A stretch of DNA of 64,000 nucleotides from Nissolia schottii. Lineage: Eukaryota; Streptophyta; Magnoliopsida; Fabales; Fabaceae. This document shows, piece after piece, positions 1 through 10,573 of the stretch. The first letter of the stretch is position 1. The number at the start of each line of letters is the position of its first letter. The notes beneath the pieces are model-generated. The model did no database searches. It saw only the letters and a list, made by a program, of their open reading frames with translations, and had not been told where the DNA came from. The position numbers and the translations under genes were made by a program. The stretch lies in assembly GCA_003254905.1 (NCBI GenBank), contig QANU01073503.1:272996-336995 (forward strand), given 5' to 3'.

Positions 1-529
1 ATTAGATGATGTGATATAAGCATTATGTGTTTGTCACAAATGCATAAAAATGCAGAATTTGATGTACTGCAGAATTGTGCAAACTTTATATGGGCATATG
101 TGCAAACATTATGGGCAGAATGTGCAAACATTATCACAGGTCACAGGTCACGGCATAAGTTATGTATATCTTGTTCCTTTCCTTCCTCCTGTCAATTATG
201 CTTTGGTTTTTTTTTGAACTTTTTCTTTTTTAGTTAAAATATGATAACAACCAGCAACATCTTCAATCACTCATCTCTCTAACAAATCTTAGATCTTGTG
301 CATGAAATCACATAGAATGACGAGGTCGAAGAGAACGTCGGGGTCGAAGAGAACGACGAGGTCAAAGAGGATGACGAGCAATGAACAGTGAAAATTTTTG
401 AGACAGAGAACGAAGCGTGGGTTCATGCGCGTGTTGGTGAGAGTGGGAGAAAGAGTGGATGAAACGGTTATTTGTGTATTCTAATATAGGTGTATGTATG
501 GTGTATGATATATGGGTGTACATGTAGCA
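1..529. mobile_element. Right part of non-autonomous TIR element, copy A
   Basis: The right edge reads TGTACATGTAGCA, ending at 529. It is the inverted form of the terminus that opens the copies at 2576 and 28780 (TGYTACACGTACACC). The interior (25-170) repeats the motif TGTGCAAACATTAT, shared with those copies. The part around 310-400 is a GA-rich stretch of AACGACGAGG-type repeats. No left terminus is visible, so the element probably starts outside the window. No transposase is seen, and the superfamily is not determined. Confidence 0.5.
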
Positions 530-1084
530 TAACTGATATATAAAATGTTTATGTTTAGTCATGTTAAGTGTACTGGAGTGGTACCAATGAGAAAGTTAAT
601 GACGATGGTGTCCTTCTCAGTTGGATTCTACAAACAGGCATTGGGTATCTGCAAGGACTACAACACCTAAGTAAAAATGAGTGCATGTAATTAGGGTTAT
701 GAAAACATGCCTTATTATGTGTGCTATATTTAGAGAGAGAGAGAGGGGAGGGATCATGTTACACCAATTAGAAGTTACACTTGTTATACCAATTTTAAAC
801 CATTGGATCTATTTAAATTTGATGACATAGATTAAACTTAGTAAAAGGCTGATGCACCAATCATGTGACACACACATCCCTCATTTTTAAAGCTTCTTCT
901 CCTCCTCATGCGTTCCCGAACCCGTCTTCTTCCATTCCCTCACCCACTAAACCCGCGTTCACGCATCTATCATTGCCTCTCACTTCGACTTTGCTTATTC
1001 ACAATCAATACATTATGCCACAAATCCACAAATTCTTCTTCCTTTCACGTGAAGAACAAAAAAAATAATTGAAAATTAAAAAAA

Positions 1085-1088
<4 letters not shown>

Positions 1089-1123
<35 letters not shown>
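1089..1123. repeat. (AT)n microsatellite
   Basis: About 35 bases of uninterrupted AT dinucleotide, lying between the two arms of the long-TIR element. Confidence 0.95.
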
Positions 1124-1127
<4 letters not shown>

Positions 1128-1526
1128 ACATGGTCGTCGTGAGAAAGAGTTGCAGGCGGAGGCAAAGCGCACGACAAAGGCAGGCACAACGCATCAAAGG
1201 GGAAAGGCATAGGCAATTATGGCGTGCTTGCGGCGAACACACAAAAAAGGGGTGGGTCGCGTCAAGGAGGTTGTGAAGAGAGGATGTGTGGAGAGACACA
1301 AGAAACGTCGTCAAAGGTGGAGGACATCGTGTTATGGGATGGCAAAGGTCGTGTAAAATTATGTCGAAGTGAGAGACAAGGGTAGTGGTGAGTGCATTAC
1401 CGCGTGTTGAGTGAATGGGGGAACGAAAAAAGCATTCAAATGAGGTATGTGTGTCACATGATTGACATATGAGTCTTTTACTAAGTCTAATCTGAGCCAT
1501 CAAATTTAAATAAATCTAATGATTTA

Positions 1527-2241
1527 TGTTCGCAAGTAATTCGTAAAGGGTGCGAGGTTATCTGAACGAGTGAGGAAGGCGCCTTGACGGAAGCTCAAAG
1601 ACTGGGGGCGAAAGCTCGAAGCAAATTCAGAGACCTGGACGAAAGCTTCGAGCGGGTTCGGAGGCTCGGACAAAAGCTCCGAGCGGGTTTGGAGGCTCGG
1701 ACGAAAGCTCTGAGCGAGTTTGGAGGCTTGGACGAAAGCTCCAAGCAGGTTTCTCTCGGAGAGAGTGCGGCGGCGGGGTGTACCTGCAAAGACACTCCGA
1801 CGCTCAAGTAAGCACAAAGATTAGGAGACTTCTCTAAGAGGGGAATGAGAGGTACCCAGTGACCTGAGGGGTCGTGCGCTTTTATAGATGAGCTTAGAGT
1901 GCAAAGATAGAGGTAAGATAGAGATAAAGCGAGGGGGTTTGCTTATCCGCTCTCCGATTTATCTTTTCCCGCTTACCCAAGAGTAGGTTGTGGACTGGGG
2001 AAGAGAGGTTACCGCTACCTCCTCTTAGCCTTGTTGGGCCAGACCGAGTTCAGGGTCTTTGGGCTTACGACCTTCTCCTCCTCTAAGCGCATGAGGCTTC
2101 CTCTTTTTGGGCCGATCCGACCAGGTCGGGGAGCCTCTTTTGCTCCTTAAAGGGTTGGGCCCTTCGAGTCTTTAGAGAATGTGAGTTCCTCTCCCTCTTA
2201 GAGGGTTAGAGCTCTTGGACCCGATTTTTAGCCAGTAAAAG
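1527..2241. mobile_element. GC-rich insertion with 31-bp tandem repeats, nested in the TIR arm
   Basis: This block separates two pieces of one TIR arm and is flanked by TTTA on both sides (1523-1526 and 2242-2245). It is much richer in GC than its surroundings. Bases 1635-1757 hold about four tandem units of 30-31 bases built on GACGAAAGCTCCGAGCGGG. The left edge begins TGTTCG, as an LTR might, but the right edge does not end in CA, so a solo LTR is not shown. Open frames on both strands here follow from the base composition of the repeat. The family is unknown. Confidence 0.45.
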
Positions 2242-2575
2242 TTTAAAATTAGTGTAACAAAGTGTAACCCAATTCCTTCTCTCATATATATAATGCCCTG
2301 ATTCTTACCTTAATCGGTGTGACGTTTCCTCAAATGGGCACTACTTGCTAGGGTTGGTTATGCTTACAAGTGACAACCCTGATCGTGTGTCCCTCGGGCG
2401 TGTTTTTAAATTGGTCTTGGCTGGAGTGGGTCGCCTTTCGGGCCTGGCTCGAGTTGGTGGGGAGTTGGGTCCTCCGTGAAGGCCCAATCAATAACATTAT
2501 GAAAGAAAGAAAAACATATGAATTGAGTTCCACCAATTTTAAAGTTCTTCACTTGTCCAATATTTTTTAGAGTCA

Positions 2576-3440
2576 TGTTACACGTACACCAAATATCATA
2601 CACCGTATATACACCCCACATTAAATACGTTTGGACCCACTATGAATACACGGATCCCCACTTCGCACTTAAACGCGCGTGCACACACGATTCACGTTTC
2701 TCAGTTTTCATTCGCGTGCACAAACATTATTTGCTTATGCACACAAATCTTTACATTGATCATACATCTCATAATTCATTAGACTCTTAGATGCACAAAC
2801 TTTATAAGCATTTGTGCATAAACTTTATGTAGTAGAATGCACAAACATTACTTGTTTATGTTTACAAAACCTTTGCATGGATCATACATTCCAGAATTTA
2901 TTAGACTCTTTGATGCACAAACTTTATAAGCATCTGTACACAAACTTTATGTGATATAATGCACAAACATTACACGCTTATGTTCACAAACCTTTACATG
3001 GACCATGCATTCCAAAATTTATTAGACTCTTTGATGCACAAACTTTATAAGCATTTGTGCACAAGCTTTATGTGAAATAATGCATAAACATTACATGTTT
3101 ATGTTCACGGGTATGACATTTCACAAATAATTGTCTACTCAAGCATCTATAATAAGAAAATCACCATTGTTAAAGGTAACCTTTTAACATAATTCCATTT
3201 TAATCAACTTTCATATGATAAGAGGAGGATGACGATAATGAGAAGATGAGAGAATGACGATGATGATGAGAATAAAGATAACAAAACAATAATGAAAGGA
3301 TGAAGGGAAAACGATGTCGGGAACGAGTTCGAGATTGAGGCGCATTGTTTATAATTTTAGAAATTGTACGCTATATAAACATTTAGTGTGTATAATTGGA
3401 TGGTGTACGGATGTATGTAAGTTGAGTGTACACAAAATAT
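2576..3440. mobile_element. Non-autonomous TIR element, copy B
   Basis: It opens with TGTTACACGTACACC followed by more TACACC-type motifs, and closes near 3395-3435 with their inverse (GGTGTACGGATGTATG and GAGTGTACA). Inside lie a 121-bp tandem array and a GATGA/GAAGA-rich stretch at 3220-3300 like the one in copy A. The right edge is degraded and uncertain by about 50 bases. No transposase is present. Confidence 0.5.
2700..3112. repeat. 121-bp tandem repeat, about 3.3 units
   Basis: The motif ATGCACAAACTTTATAAGCA recurs at 2791, 2913 and 3034, giving periods of 122 and 121 bases. Each unit also carries CACAAACATTAC, a TTTACATGGATCATACATTC-type segment and ATTTATTAGACTCTT. The array is internal to copy B of the TIR element. 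Confidence 0.85.
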
Positions 3441-3603
3441 TTTTGTATTTTTTATTCTATTTTTGTAACACGTGTAACCTTATCCAGTTGATATTTTCAG
3501 TCTTCCACTGTTTACTACTCCACCCAGCTCTCCCCGGTGCTGAGTTAGGAGTGCAACAAACAACTCTCAACTATGCAGTGACTAAGGCATGCACCTTACC
3601 AAC

Positions 3604-6600
3604 ATGGCTGCTTCTTCAATTTCACTGTGTTTCTCTCCCAATGCACTAGCTCGCCCAAACACACACAACCCTCACAGGCCCAAGCCCAGGCCCACCCGCA
3701 CCAACATCCCGAAACCTAAGCTCAACAAGCAAATCGCCACCACGTACGCCTCTCCGCCGGAACCACTGGTTCTCTCCGGCGGCGAAGCTACCACCTACAC
3801 ACGCCTCCCCCCCAAGGACGACTACTCCGCCCCTTCCCCCGCCGACGAGCTCAAGCTCTCCGATTCAACACCTCCAACCTTCAATTACCATCTCCTCAAC
3901 GAAGACGAAGCCGGAGAAAAGGAAGAACCAGAAGAAGAAGAAGAAGAAGAAGAAGCAGCTTCCGATGGTGATTTCCAAGGAAATAACCAAGTACTCGAGG
4001 TTTTCGAGGGAAATGGCGGTTCTGAATTCGAGGAAGACGAAGATGAAGAAGAAGAAGAAGACGACGACGACGACGACAAAGAAGAAGATTTCGACAGTGA
4101 TTTCCGAGGAAATTACCAAGTAATCGAGGTTTTCGAGGGAAATGGCGGTTCCGAATTCGAGGACGAAGGAGATGAAGATGAAGAAGAGGTTGAAATCTTC
4201 GATGACGGCGACAAAGCTGGCGAGCTCTTGAGCTCCGACGATGGCGAAGCACCGGTGAAGGAGAAGGGAGTGCCGGCGGTGATGCGGTGTTTCGACCGAG
4301 CCAAGATCTTTGTGAAGGCCGGCGACGGCGGGAACGGCGTGGTGGCGTTCCGCCGGGAGAAGTTCGTGCCGCTTGGAGGACCCTCCGGCGGCGACGGAGG
4401 CAGGGGAGGGAACGTGTACGTGGAGGTCGACGGCTCGATGAACTCGCTGCTGCCGTTTCGGAAGAGCGTGCACTTCAGGGCGGGGAGGGGATCGCACGGG
4501 CAGGGGAGGTTGATGAGCGGGGCGAAGGGGGAGGACGTGGTGGTGAAGGTGGCTCCCGGGACGGTGGTGAGGGTGGCCGGAAAGGACGAGGTGCTGCTGG
4601 AGATGGTCCGCCCTGGACAGAGGGCCCTACTGCTGCCAGGTGGCAGGGGCGGCAGAGGGAACGCTTCCTTCAAGTCAGGGAACAATAAGGTCCCCAAGAT
4701 CGCCGAGAATGGCGAAGAAGGTGCTGAGATGTGAGTTGTTTTAAGTATTTGTTTGGATTATCTTATTTGGTGTTTCAAATTAGTTTATAATAAAAGTCTA
4801 AAATCTTAACATGTTTGTGATAAAGCTTTAGATAGATAATTGTTTTTCTTGGAAGCTAATCCAAACACACGGTGGAAGCGATTTGATTGTCATGTGCTGC
4901 TCTTTGCTTCTGCTTCAAATGTGTTTGGCCTGATATTATGTTCAATGGTAGATTGATACTTAACATGTTCGCATGTGAAGGATGCAGTATGGTCTGTTAA
5001 CATTCACTACAATTTGTGCAGTACATGTATGACTGCAATGGAAATAGCATTCTCGTTTCTTTCTAGTGTGTTTCTCTGTGTGAGTTAGTGACACACATGA
5101 CTCTCAACATTTGCTTTCATTTGCCACTATAAAAGCTGGCCCTCTATGTCCAACACCAACAATCTGTTCCAATTATATTGTATCTGAGAGTATAATGTCT
5201 GTCCAACATGCATGGAAAAGATGTTTGGCTATCTATAGGTGTTTTGATCTGAAAGACAAAGCTTGTACTCGTTAGAGTTTGTGTTGTAGCCCTTTTCTTT
5301 ATGTTTGTGCATCTGGTCTGGCTTCCAACAAAGTATGACTGTCTAAAGACAGACTAAGAATAATGGTTTCTTTGCTCAGGTGGTTGGATTTAGAACTCAA
5401 GCTGGTTGCAGATGTTGGTATAGTGGGTGCTCCAAACGCGGGGAAAAGTACACTCTTGAGTGTAGTAAGTGCTGCAAAGCCAGAGGTGGCAAATTATCCC
5501 TTTACGACACTGCTTCCCAATCTGGGTGTTGTTTCCTTTGACTATGATTCATCAATGGTAGTAGCAGATCTTCCAGGTTTACTTGAAGGAGCACATCGAG
5601 GTTTTGGTTTAGGTCATGAGTTTCTACGGCATTCTGAAAGGTGTTCTTCGCTGGTAGGTACTTCTTACCAAGATGACATAGATCTATTGTTTCTACTTTA
5701 TATTGTTGGAAAGACATCTCACATTCAAAAAAACTGATTCTGCTGGACCTTTGTTCACTTATAGATTTATCACACCTTTCTAATGGGGCTAGAAAAAAAT
5801 AATAAGACTAAATAATAAGTATTTTTTAGCTTCCCTTTTATATTATGTATTTATGTTTATGACATGATTGGTTGTTTCCTAAACAGCTATACGTTAATAC
5901 TTTGGTTACTCCAACCTTTTGGTCTTACCTCGGCCTGTGTCAATTCTGCTGGAACTAGATTGAGTGAAATTTCTACTTGTTTGGTTATCTGAGCTTACAG
6001 TATTGTTTACTTTTCCTTATTTTTTTTTATTTATTTTTCACTATATTTGTCTTATTTCTTTCTAAATCAATCAATTAGCGGATTTTGAACCTAGCCCATC
6101 CTGAATCTTTCCTTGTCTGAAATATCAGTGTCGAATTGTACACTTGCTGTTGACCACTTTACCCAAAGTGTGATTGATCAATGGGTTATCTACTGATTTA
6201 AACATGGTCCACCTATGTAGAATATTAACATGTATGATATCGCTGTATGAACTCTTCATGCTTGGTGCATCGTATCGATATGCATGCTATTTCGTAGTCT
6301 AACTAGTTTGATAACTTTTTTTTCCTCCTGAAAATCACTGTTTTAAACAAGCCTCATATTGGGTTGTAGGTACATGTGGTTGATGGGTCATCACAGCAGC
6401 CAGATCTTGAGTTCGATGCAGTTCGTCTAGAGCTGAAGCTGTTTAATCCTGAACTTGCTGAGAAGCCTTATATAGTTGCTTATAACAAAATGGACCTTCC
6501 AGAAGCTTATGAAAACTGGGAATCTTTCAAAGAAAAGCTACAATCTCGTGGGATCATGCCTTTTTGTATGAGTGCTGTCAAGAGCGAAGGTACTCATGAA

Positions 6601-8095
6601 GTTATCAGTGCTGCTTATGAGCTTTTGCGCAAAAGTAAAGAAGACAAGGAGGAATATGAAGGTTATGATTCTATTTACACTAATTCTAAAGTTATTTTCA
6701 CTTCACCACTCACTAGTTACTTCTGATTTTCTATTTTCTCAAGTAAGTTCTTAAAGTTGAATAAATTTGATCTGTTTCAGATGGAAGTGATATGGTAAAT
6801 TTGAACCATGTAGCTGATGCAGTACAGAAGCAGCGGAACGCATCCATTAGTGATTTTGAAATTTTTCATGACAGCAAATCCAATGTGTGGCATGTAGTTG
6901 GATCTGGGTTGCAACGTTTTGTCCAGATGACAAATTGGAGGTGAGTTAAAAAGGATACAATTTCACATTCTTTATTTCTTATCACCAATGTCTTTGCTTT
7001 TTTTTGGGGGGGTACATCTTGAACATACTTTACTTATTGAGGTGTATTTTCTAACCACTTTTGACAAATGTAACTGTTGAAATTGATATTGTACATTTAT
7101 TCTGCTGTTGTTTGCAAAACCATATATGGACATTATTGCTTCAGCTCCCTGAAGCTTCTTGCGTGGTTCTCAACCTTTAGTGAAAGATGGCATAAACAAG
7201 AACATGACTCTTGGAATAATTTGATAAACCATGTAAGAGCCTTTCTAGAATATTGTGCCAAAATATGAAGATTGGAAACTTCATCCTCCTCTTAATTGAT
7301 ATTTGATGTGTTAAAATGTGTGTCATATATGCTAAGCATTATGCTTGAAAGTGCAACTCGCCAACTCCTGTTCACGGCTAGTCTCATGGAAACTATTGCA
7401 TCTTCAACAGGTACGTTGATTCAGAGAGAAGATTCCAGCATGTTCTTGAGGCTTGTGGTGTGTATAAGTCTCTCATGAAACTCGGTGTAAAAGAAGGCGA
7501 CCCAGTGATTGTTGGAGAGGTGCGTCTTTTGTTTCTCCTCAATATGTTTCTGTTTATTGAAATCCTTGCTTGCACAATAAACATGTTAGCATGTGGTTGA
7601 TGTACTGAATGGAATTTAGTTATCAACTGCTTCAAGTTCCCTTAGATTGAATTTTCCTTGAGGGTGGAAACTAAACAACCTGGAAACATCATCTATAAGC
7701 TGAAATAAGACATCTTTCTTATAAAAAAAGGCGACCCCCAATGCACGAGGCTCCCACCTAATGGGTAATGGGGAGGGTAGATGTACACTTCTTTTCCTTC
7801 GCAATTAGTGAGACTATTTCTAAGATTTGAATCAATGACTTCGAGATCACAAGGCAACAACTTTACTGCTGTGCCAAGGCTTACCCTCTAAATCGAAAAG
7901 GTTTCTCATACTTTGTTAAAATCCTTATACAAGCTCTTCACAATATCATGTCATTTCTTTAGTTGCATACCAATGACCATTTGTTCTGCTACTTACCAGA
8001 TGGAGATGATATGGCATGACTCGTCAGACAAATCTGGCACATCAAGAATGAAGCAAATATCCACAGATTTAATTAAATGGCCTGAATGGAAGTAG
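3604..8095 (+). CDS. OBGC: Chloroplast Obg GTPase (ObgC/CPSAR1-type)
   Basis: Coding exons: 3604-4730, 5380-5653, 6370-6661, 6781-6940, 7411-7519 and 8000-8095, all GT-AG and in phase, giving 685 residues. The N-terminus is Ser/Pro/Asn-rich like a chloroplast transit peptide. A Glu/Asp-rich stretch follows (about 105-215), then the glycine-rich Obg fold from about 229. The G domain shows G1 GAPNAGKS (392-399), G3 DLPG (439-442), G4 NKMD (506-509) and G5 SAV (535-537). The C-terminal domain ends WPEWK. Family members act in plastid ribosome assembly and thylakoid biogenesis. I chose the ATG at 3604 (AACATGG context) over the in-frame ATG at 3589. The acidic region holds an internal duplication, and a further downstream exon may extend the tail. 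Confidence 0.93.
7722..7888 (-). mobile_element. tRNA-derived SINE in ObgC intron 5
   Basis: Read on the minus strand it opens with AGCCTTGGCACAGCAGTAAA, continues through GTTGTTGCCTTGTGATCTC and GATTCAAATC (a B-box-like segment), and ends GGTCGCC followed by a T-run. This is the layout of plant tRNA-derived SINEs and resembles the copy at 21492-21646. Target duplications could not be recognised, so it is an older copy. Confidence 0.6.
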
Positions 8096-8270
8096 TGTCA
8101 CTCTATTTTGGTGCTTCTAGTTTCATGTCTGCTGCAACTATGCCTTAGGTAAGGAGAACACTGTGTTGTAATAATTGATAATATTTTCAAACATTTGTTT
8201 TTTCAGCTTTCTGTGACGTAGTGGAAATATCAGGATTATCATTTAGGTACTCTTCTTGAAATTTATGTAG

Positions 8271-8349
8271 GAAGCAAACGCCATCAAAAGGAGATGATAT
8301 AGAAGCGGATAAAGATCATGAGAAGCTGCCTCAAGAAGCAAAAGTGTAA
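8271..8349 (+). other. Possible alternative last coding exon of ObgC
   Basis: If the last ObgC exon is spliced at GGAA|GTAGTG (exon end 8091), removing its TAG, and joined to ATGTAG|GAAGC at 8271, the frame stays open. It adds a lysine-rich, acidic tail ending GAAGCAAAAGTGTAA at 8349, and the protein becomes 710 residues instead of 685. The usual family C-terminus, WPxWK, matches the shorter form. This may equally be a 3' UTR intron. Confidence 0.35.
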
Positions 8350-9407
8350 AGCATGCCGATTGCATGCTTGTCCTGTGATGACTTGATGCTGGGTGCATTT
8401 ACAATTTCAAATTCATTCATTCAACTTGAAGATGTCATCATCTTTAACTATTCTCAAGTGATATTGACAAGAATAAGCTACAGTTGTAAAAGTAACGTGT
8501 AACATTTGTTGGTTTAAATTGGTTTAAACCAGATAAATAAATCAACCAATGAGAAGAGAATGTAATTGCTTATTTAATTTATGATGAGGTGATCTTTGTC
8601 CCCAAAGTAATTGTGATGAAGACTGTACATAAAGAAACAATTTTGTAATATGAAGGCCAAATTATGGAGTAATATGATTAATCTGATGGTCAAATTTCAA
8701 TTTTCACATTAAGTCATCGTAAAAGCCACTTGATTGAGATGGTTATACTTTCAGAGTTTTGCAGCTTTTGTTACTCTCATAAAGTATATGCTTGGCCCTA
8801 ATATCATTGGGAAGAAATGATGTTACTAATGATTTTTGGGGTCATGGACCTCAAGAATTCAAAACTTCAAACACAATTTGAAGTCGATTTCCCACTTTGG
8901 AATCAATTTAAAAGGTTACTAGTCAAACACACTCCATCACATAATTATTAGTATCAATTTAAAATGTTACTAGTCAAACAACCTCCATCAGCCATATGGT
9001 TGGTGTATATTAATTGTTAGGAACCACGCTTATGAAAGTGATTTTACAATGTTTACCATATTAGAGGCAACTATAATGGTATCAAGTGGGTGGTATGGTT
9101 AAGTGACGCAAGCACATACAAAATTCTCACAATTTCTCATAGGAAATATATATTGATTTGGGAAGATAACGTTATGATAAGTGGTTTAAAAAGCGTCCAA
9201 GTGATATGTGCATTATCATTTCCTTAATAATTATATATAATTTGGCGGTGTTTTCTGCTTTAAATTCGTTTTCCTATTCTACATAAGTGCAACTAACCAT
9301 TTTTTTCCCTTATACATCTTAGTTCAATTTTTCAATGCATCCTATTTTACCGTAACGTGCATGACAAGTAGAGGAGGTAGACGAATAAAGTTAATTCAGT
9401 TTGGCTA

Positions 9408-9683
9408 GACCCCAAAAATAGCTACTAGAAATAAATATTACAAAATAAAAAATATAAACATTATACACCAGAAAAATAAAAATTATCATCAAACATTTTT
9501 TACATGTTTGTATACAAGTGAGTTTAATATTGTTTTAAATAGAGAAATAAATATTGTTACCAAATATTTTTACGTGTCAATGCACACATGTGTTTAATAT
9601 TGTCCATTTTTTATGTTTGTCAATATTTAGTTTTTTTTTAATATTTATTTCTTTATTTTAGCGGCTACTATGAGACTATTTTT
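9408..9683. mobile_element. Possible foldback element
   Basis: The left edge CCCCAAAAATAGCTACTAGA, running into AAATAAATATTA, is mirrored on the right by AATATTTATTTC, GGCTACTATGAG and CTATTTTTGAG. Between them a segment of the type TTTTACATGTTTGTATACAAG occurs twice. The arms are AT-rich, so chance similarity cannot be excluded. Confidence 0.3.
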
Positions 9684-10306
9684 GAGATATATATATAAAT
9701 AGCATTTTTGAATAAGTAACCTTCCAACAAAAGTACAGTATATAAAATATATTATAAAACTTTTACTATACATGTAACCAAAAGATAGAACATTAGTCAC
9801 CGAAGGATTGATTTTTTAAATGATTCAATCATTCTCTTCTCTTCTTCCTTTTTCATTTAATTACTTAGAACCTCATAAAACACACACTTAGGAACATTGA
9901 CCAAATAAAGGGAAAATATATAAAATAGTTCAAAAAGCAAAAAAGACCAGCTTGTGTTTTGTACTCTGGTCCCAAAGTGGGAGGACATAAGTGTGATATT
10001 TGAACAGTTAGGAGCTGAAGCATGAAATGCTAATAACATGGTACTATAGTTTGAACCAAAAAGTTGATTTTACACTAAAACATTGGTCACTAAACACTCC
10101 ATCATAATTAAGACTATTTTTTTCCGTCAAAGTCCAAGTAAACATAGTTTATGATCCTTTACCCTAAAACCCGGAGGACCTTTAAAATTAACAAAAAGTG
10201 TGTGCCAGTTATATGGAGATGATGTAGAATTGTCTTCTGACTATAAAAGGTTGCACGCCAAAAAAACATGAGAAATATAGAAAGAAAGAGACTCAGCAAT
10301 AATATA

Positions 10307-10573
10307 CTCCTTCTATCCACTCTTACATGTCACTTTTGAGATTAAAAGATCAATTAATTTATATATATTTAAAGAAAACATCAAGTGTTTATACTAAATT
10401 ACCATTATGAAAAATTACAATGTAATTAATGCAATAGTAAAAAGTTCATAATAAATAGGAGCATAGTTAAAAATATAATAATTAATATTTTTTTAATTTG
10501 ATCAAATTATAACTAATTTTAGACAAAGTTAAGAGTAAAACATGACCTGCAAAAGTAAAGTGGATGGAGGAAG
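10307..10573. mobile_element. Stowaway-type MITE
   Basis: The left terminus is CTCCTTCTATCCACT. The reversed right terminus is CTTCCTCCATCCACT, with 12 of 15 matching. Both are flanked by TA (10305-10306 and 10574-10575). Plant Stowaway elements (Tc1/mariner) have CTCCCTCCGT-type ends, TA target duplications and lengths of a few hundred bases, which fits this 267-bp AT-rich element. Confidence 0.75.

Larger units (their letters stand above)
765..2272. mobile_element. Long-TIR element, interrupted by a later insertion
   Basis: The left arm (about 765-890) and the right arm (1435-1526 plus 2242-2272) are inverted copies. Shared blocks include AAATTTGATG, TTAGTAAAAG and CAATCATGTGACACACA. Similarity continues more weakly inward to about 1000 and 1330. 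The right arm is split: its outer 30 bases, TTTAAAATTAGTGTAACAAA and onward, lie about 715 bases further right. Long arms and the lack of a coding region suggest a non-autonomous Mutator-like element, but no clear 9-bp target duplication was found. The short ORFs inside are not credible genes. Confidence 0.55.

Noticed and set aside
1126..1503. 125-codon minus-strand frame
   Set aside because: It lies inside a long-TIR element and ends in its arm. No homology or codon bias is apparent.
1527..2241. Solo LTR
   Set aside because: It begins with TG and has TTTA flanks, but does not end in CA, and no polyadenylation or tRNA-primer signals were recognised. Kept as an unclassified insertion.
3865..4697. 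Long minus-strand frames opposite ObgC exon 1
   Set aside because: They are shadows of GC-rich and GAA-repeat coding sequence (poly-Ser, poly-Phe). The plus strand encodes a known protein.
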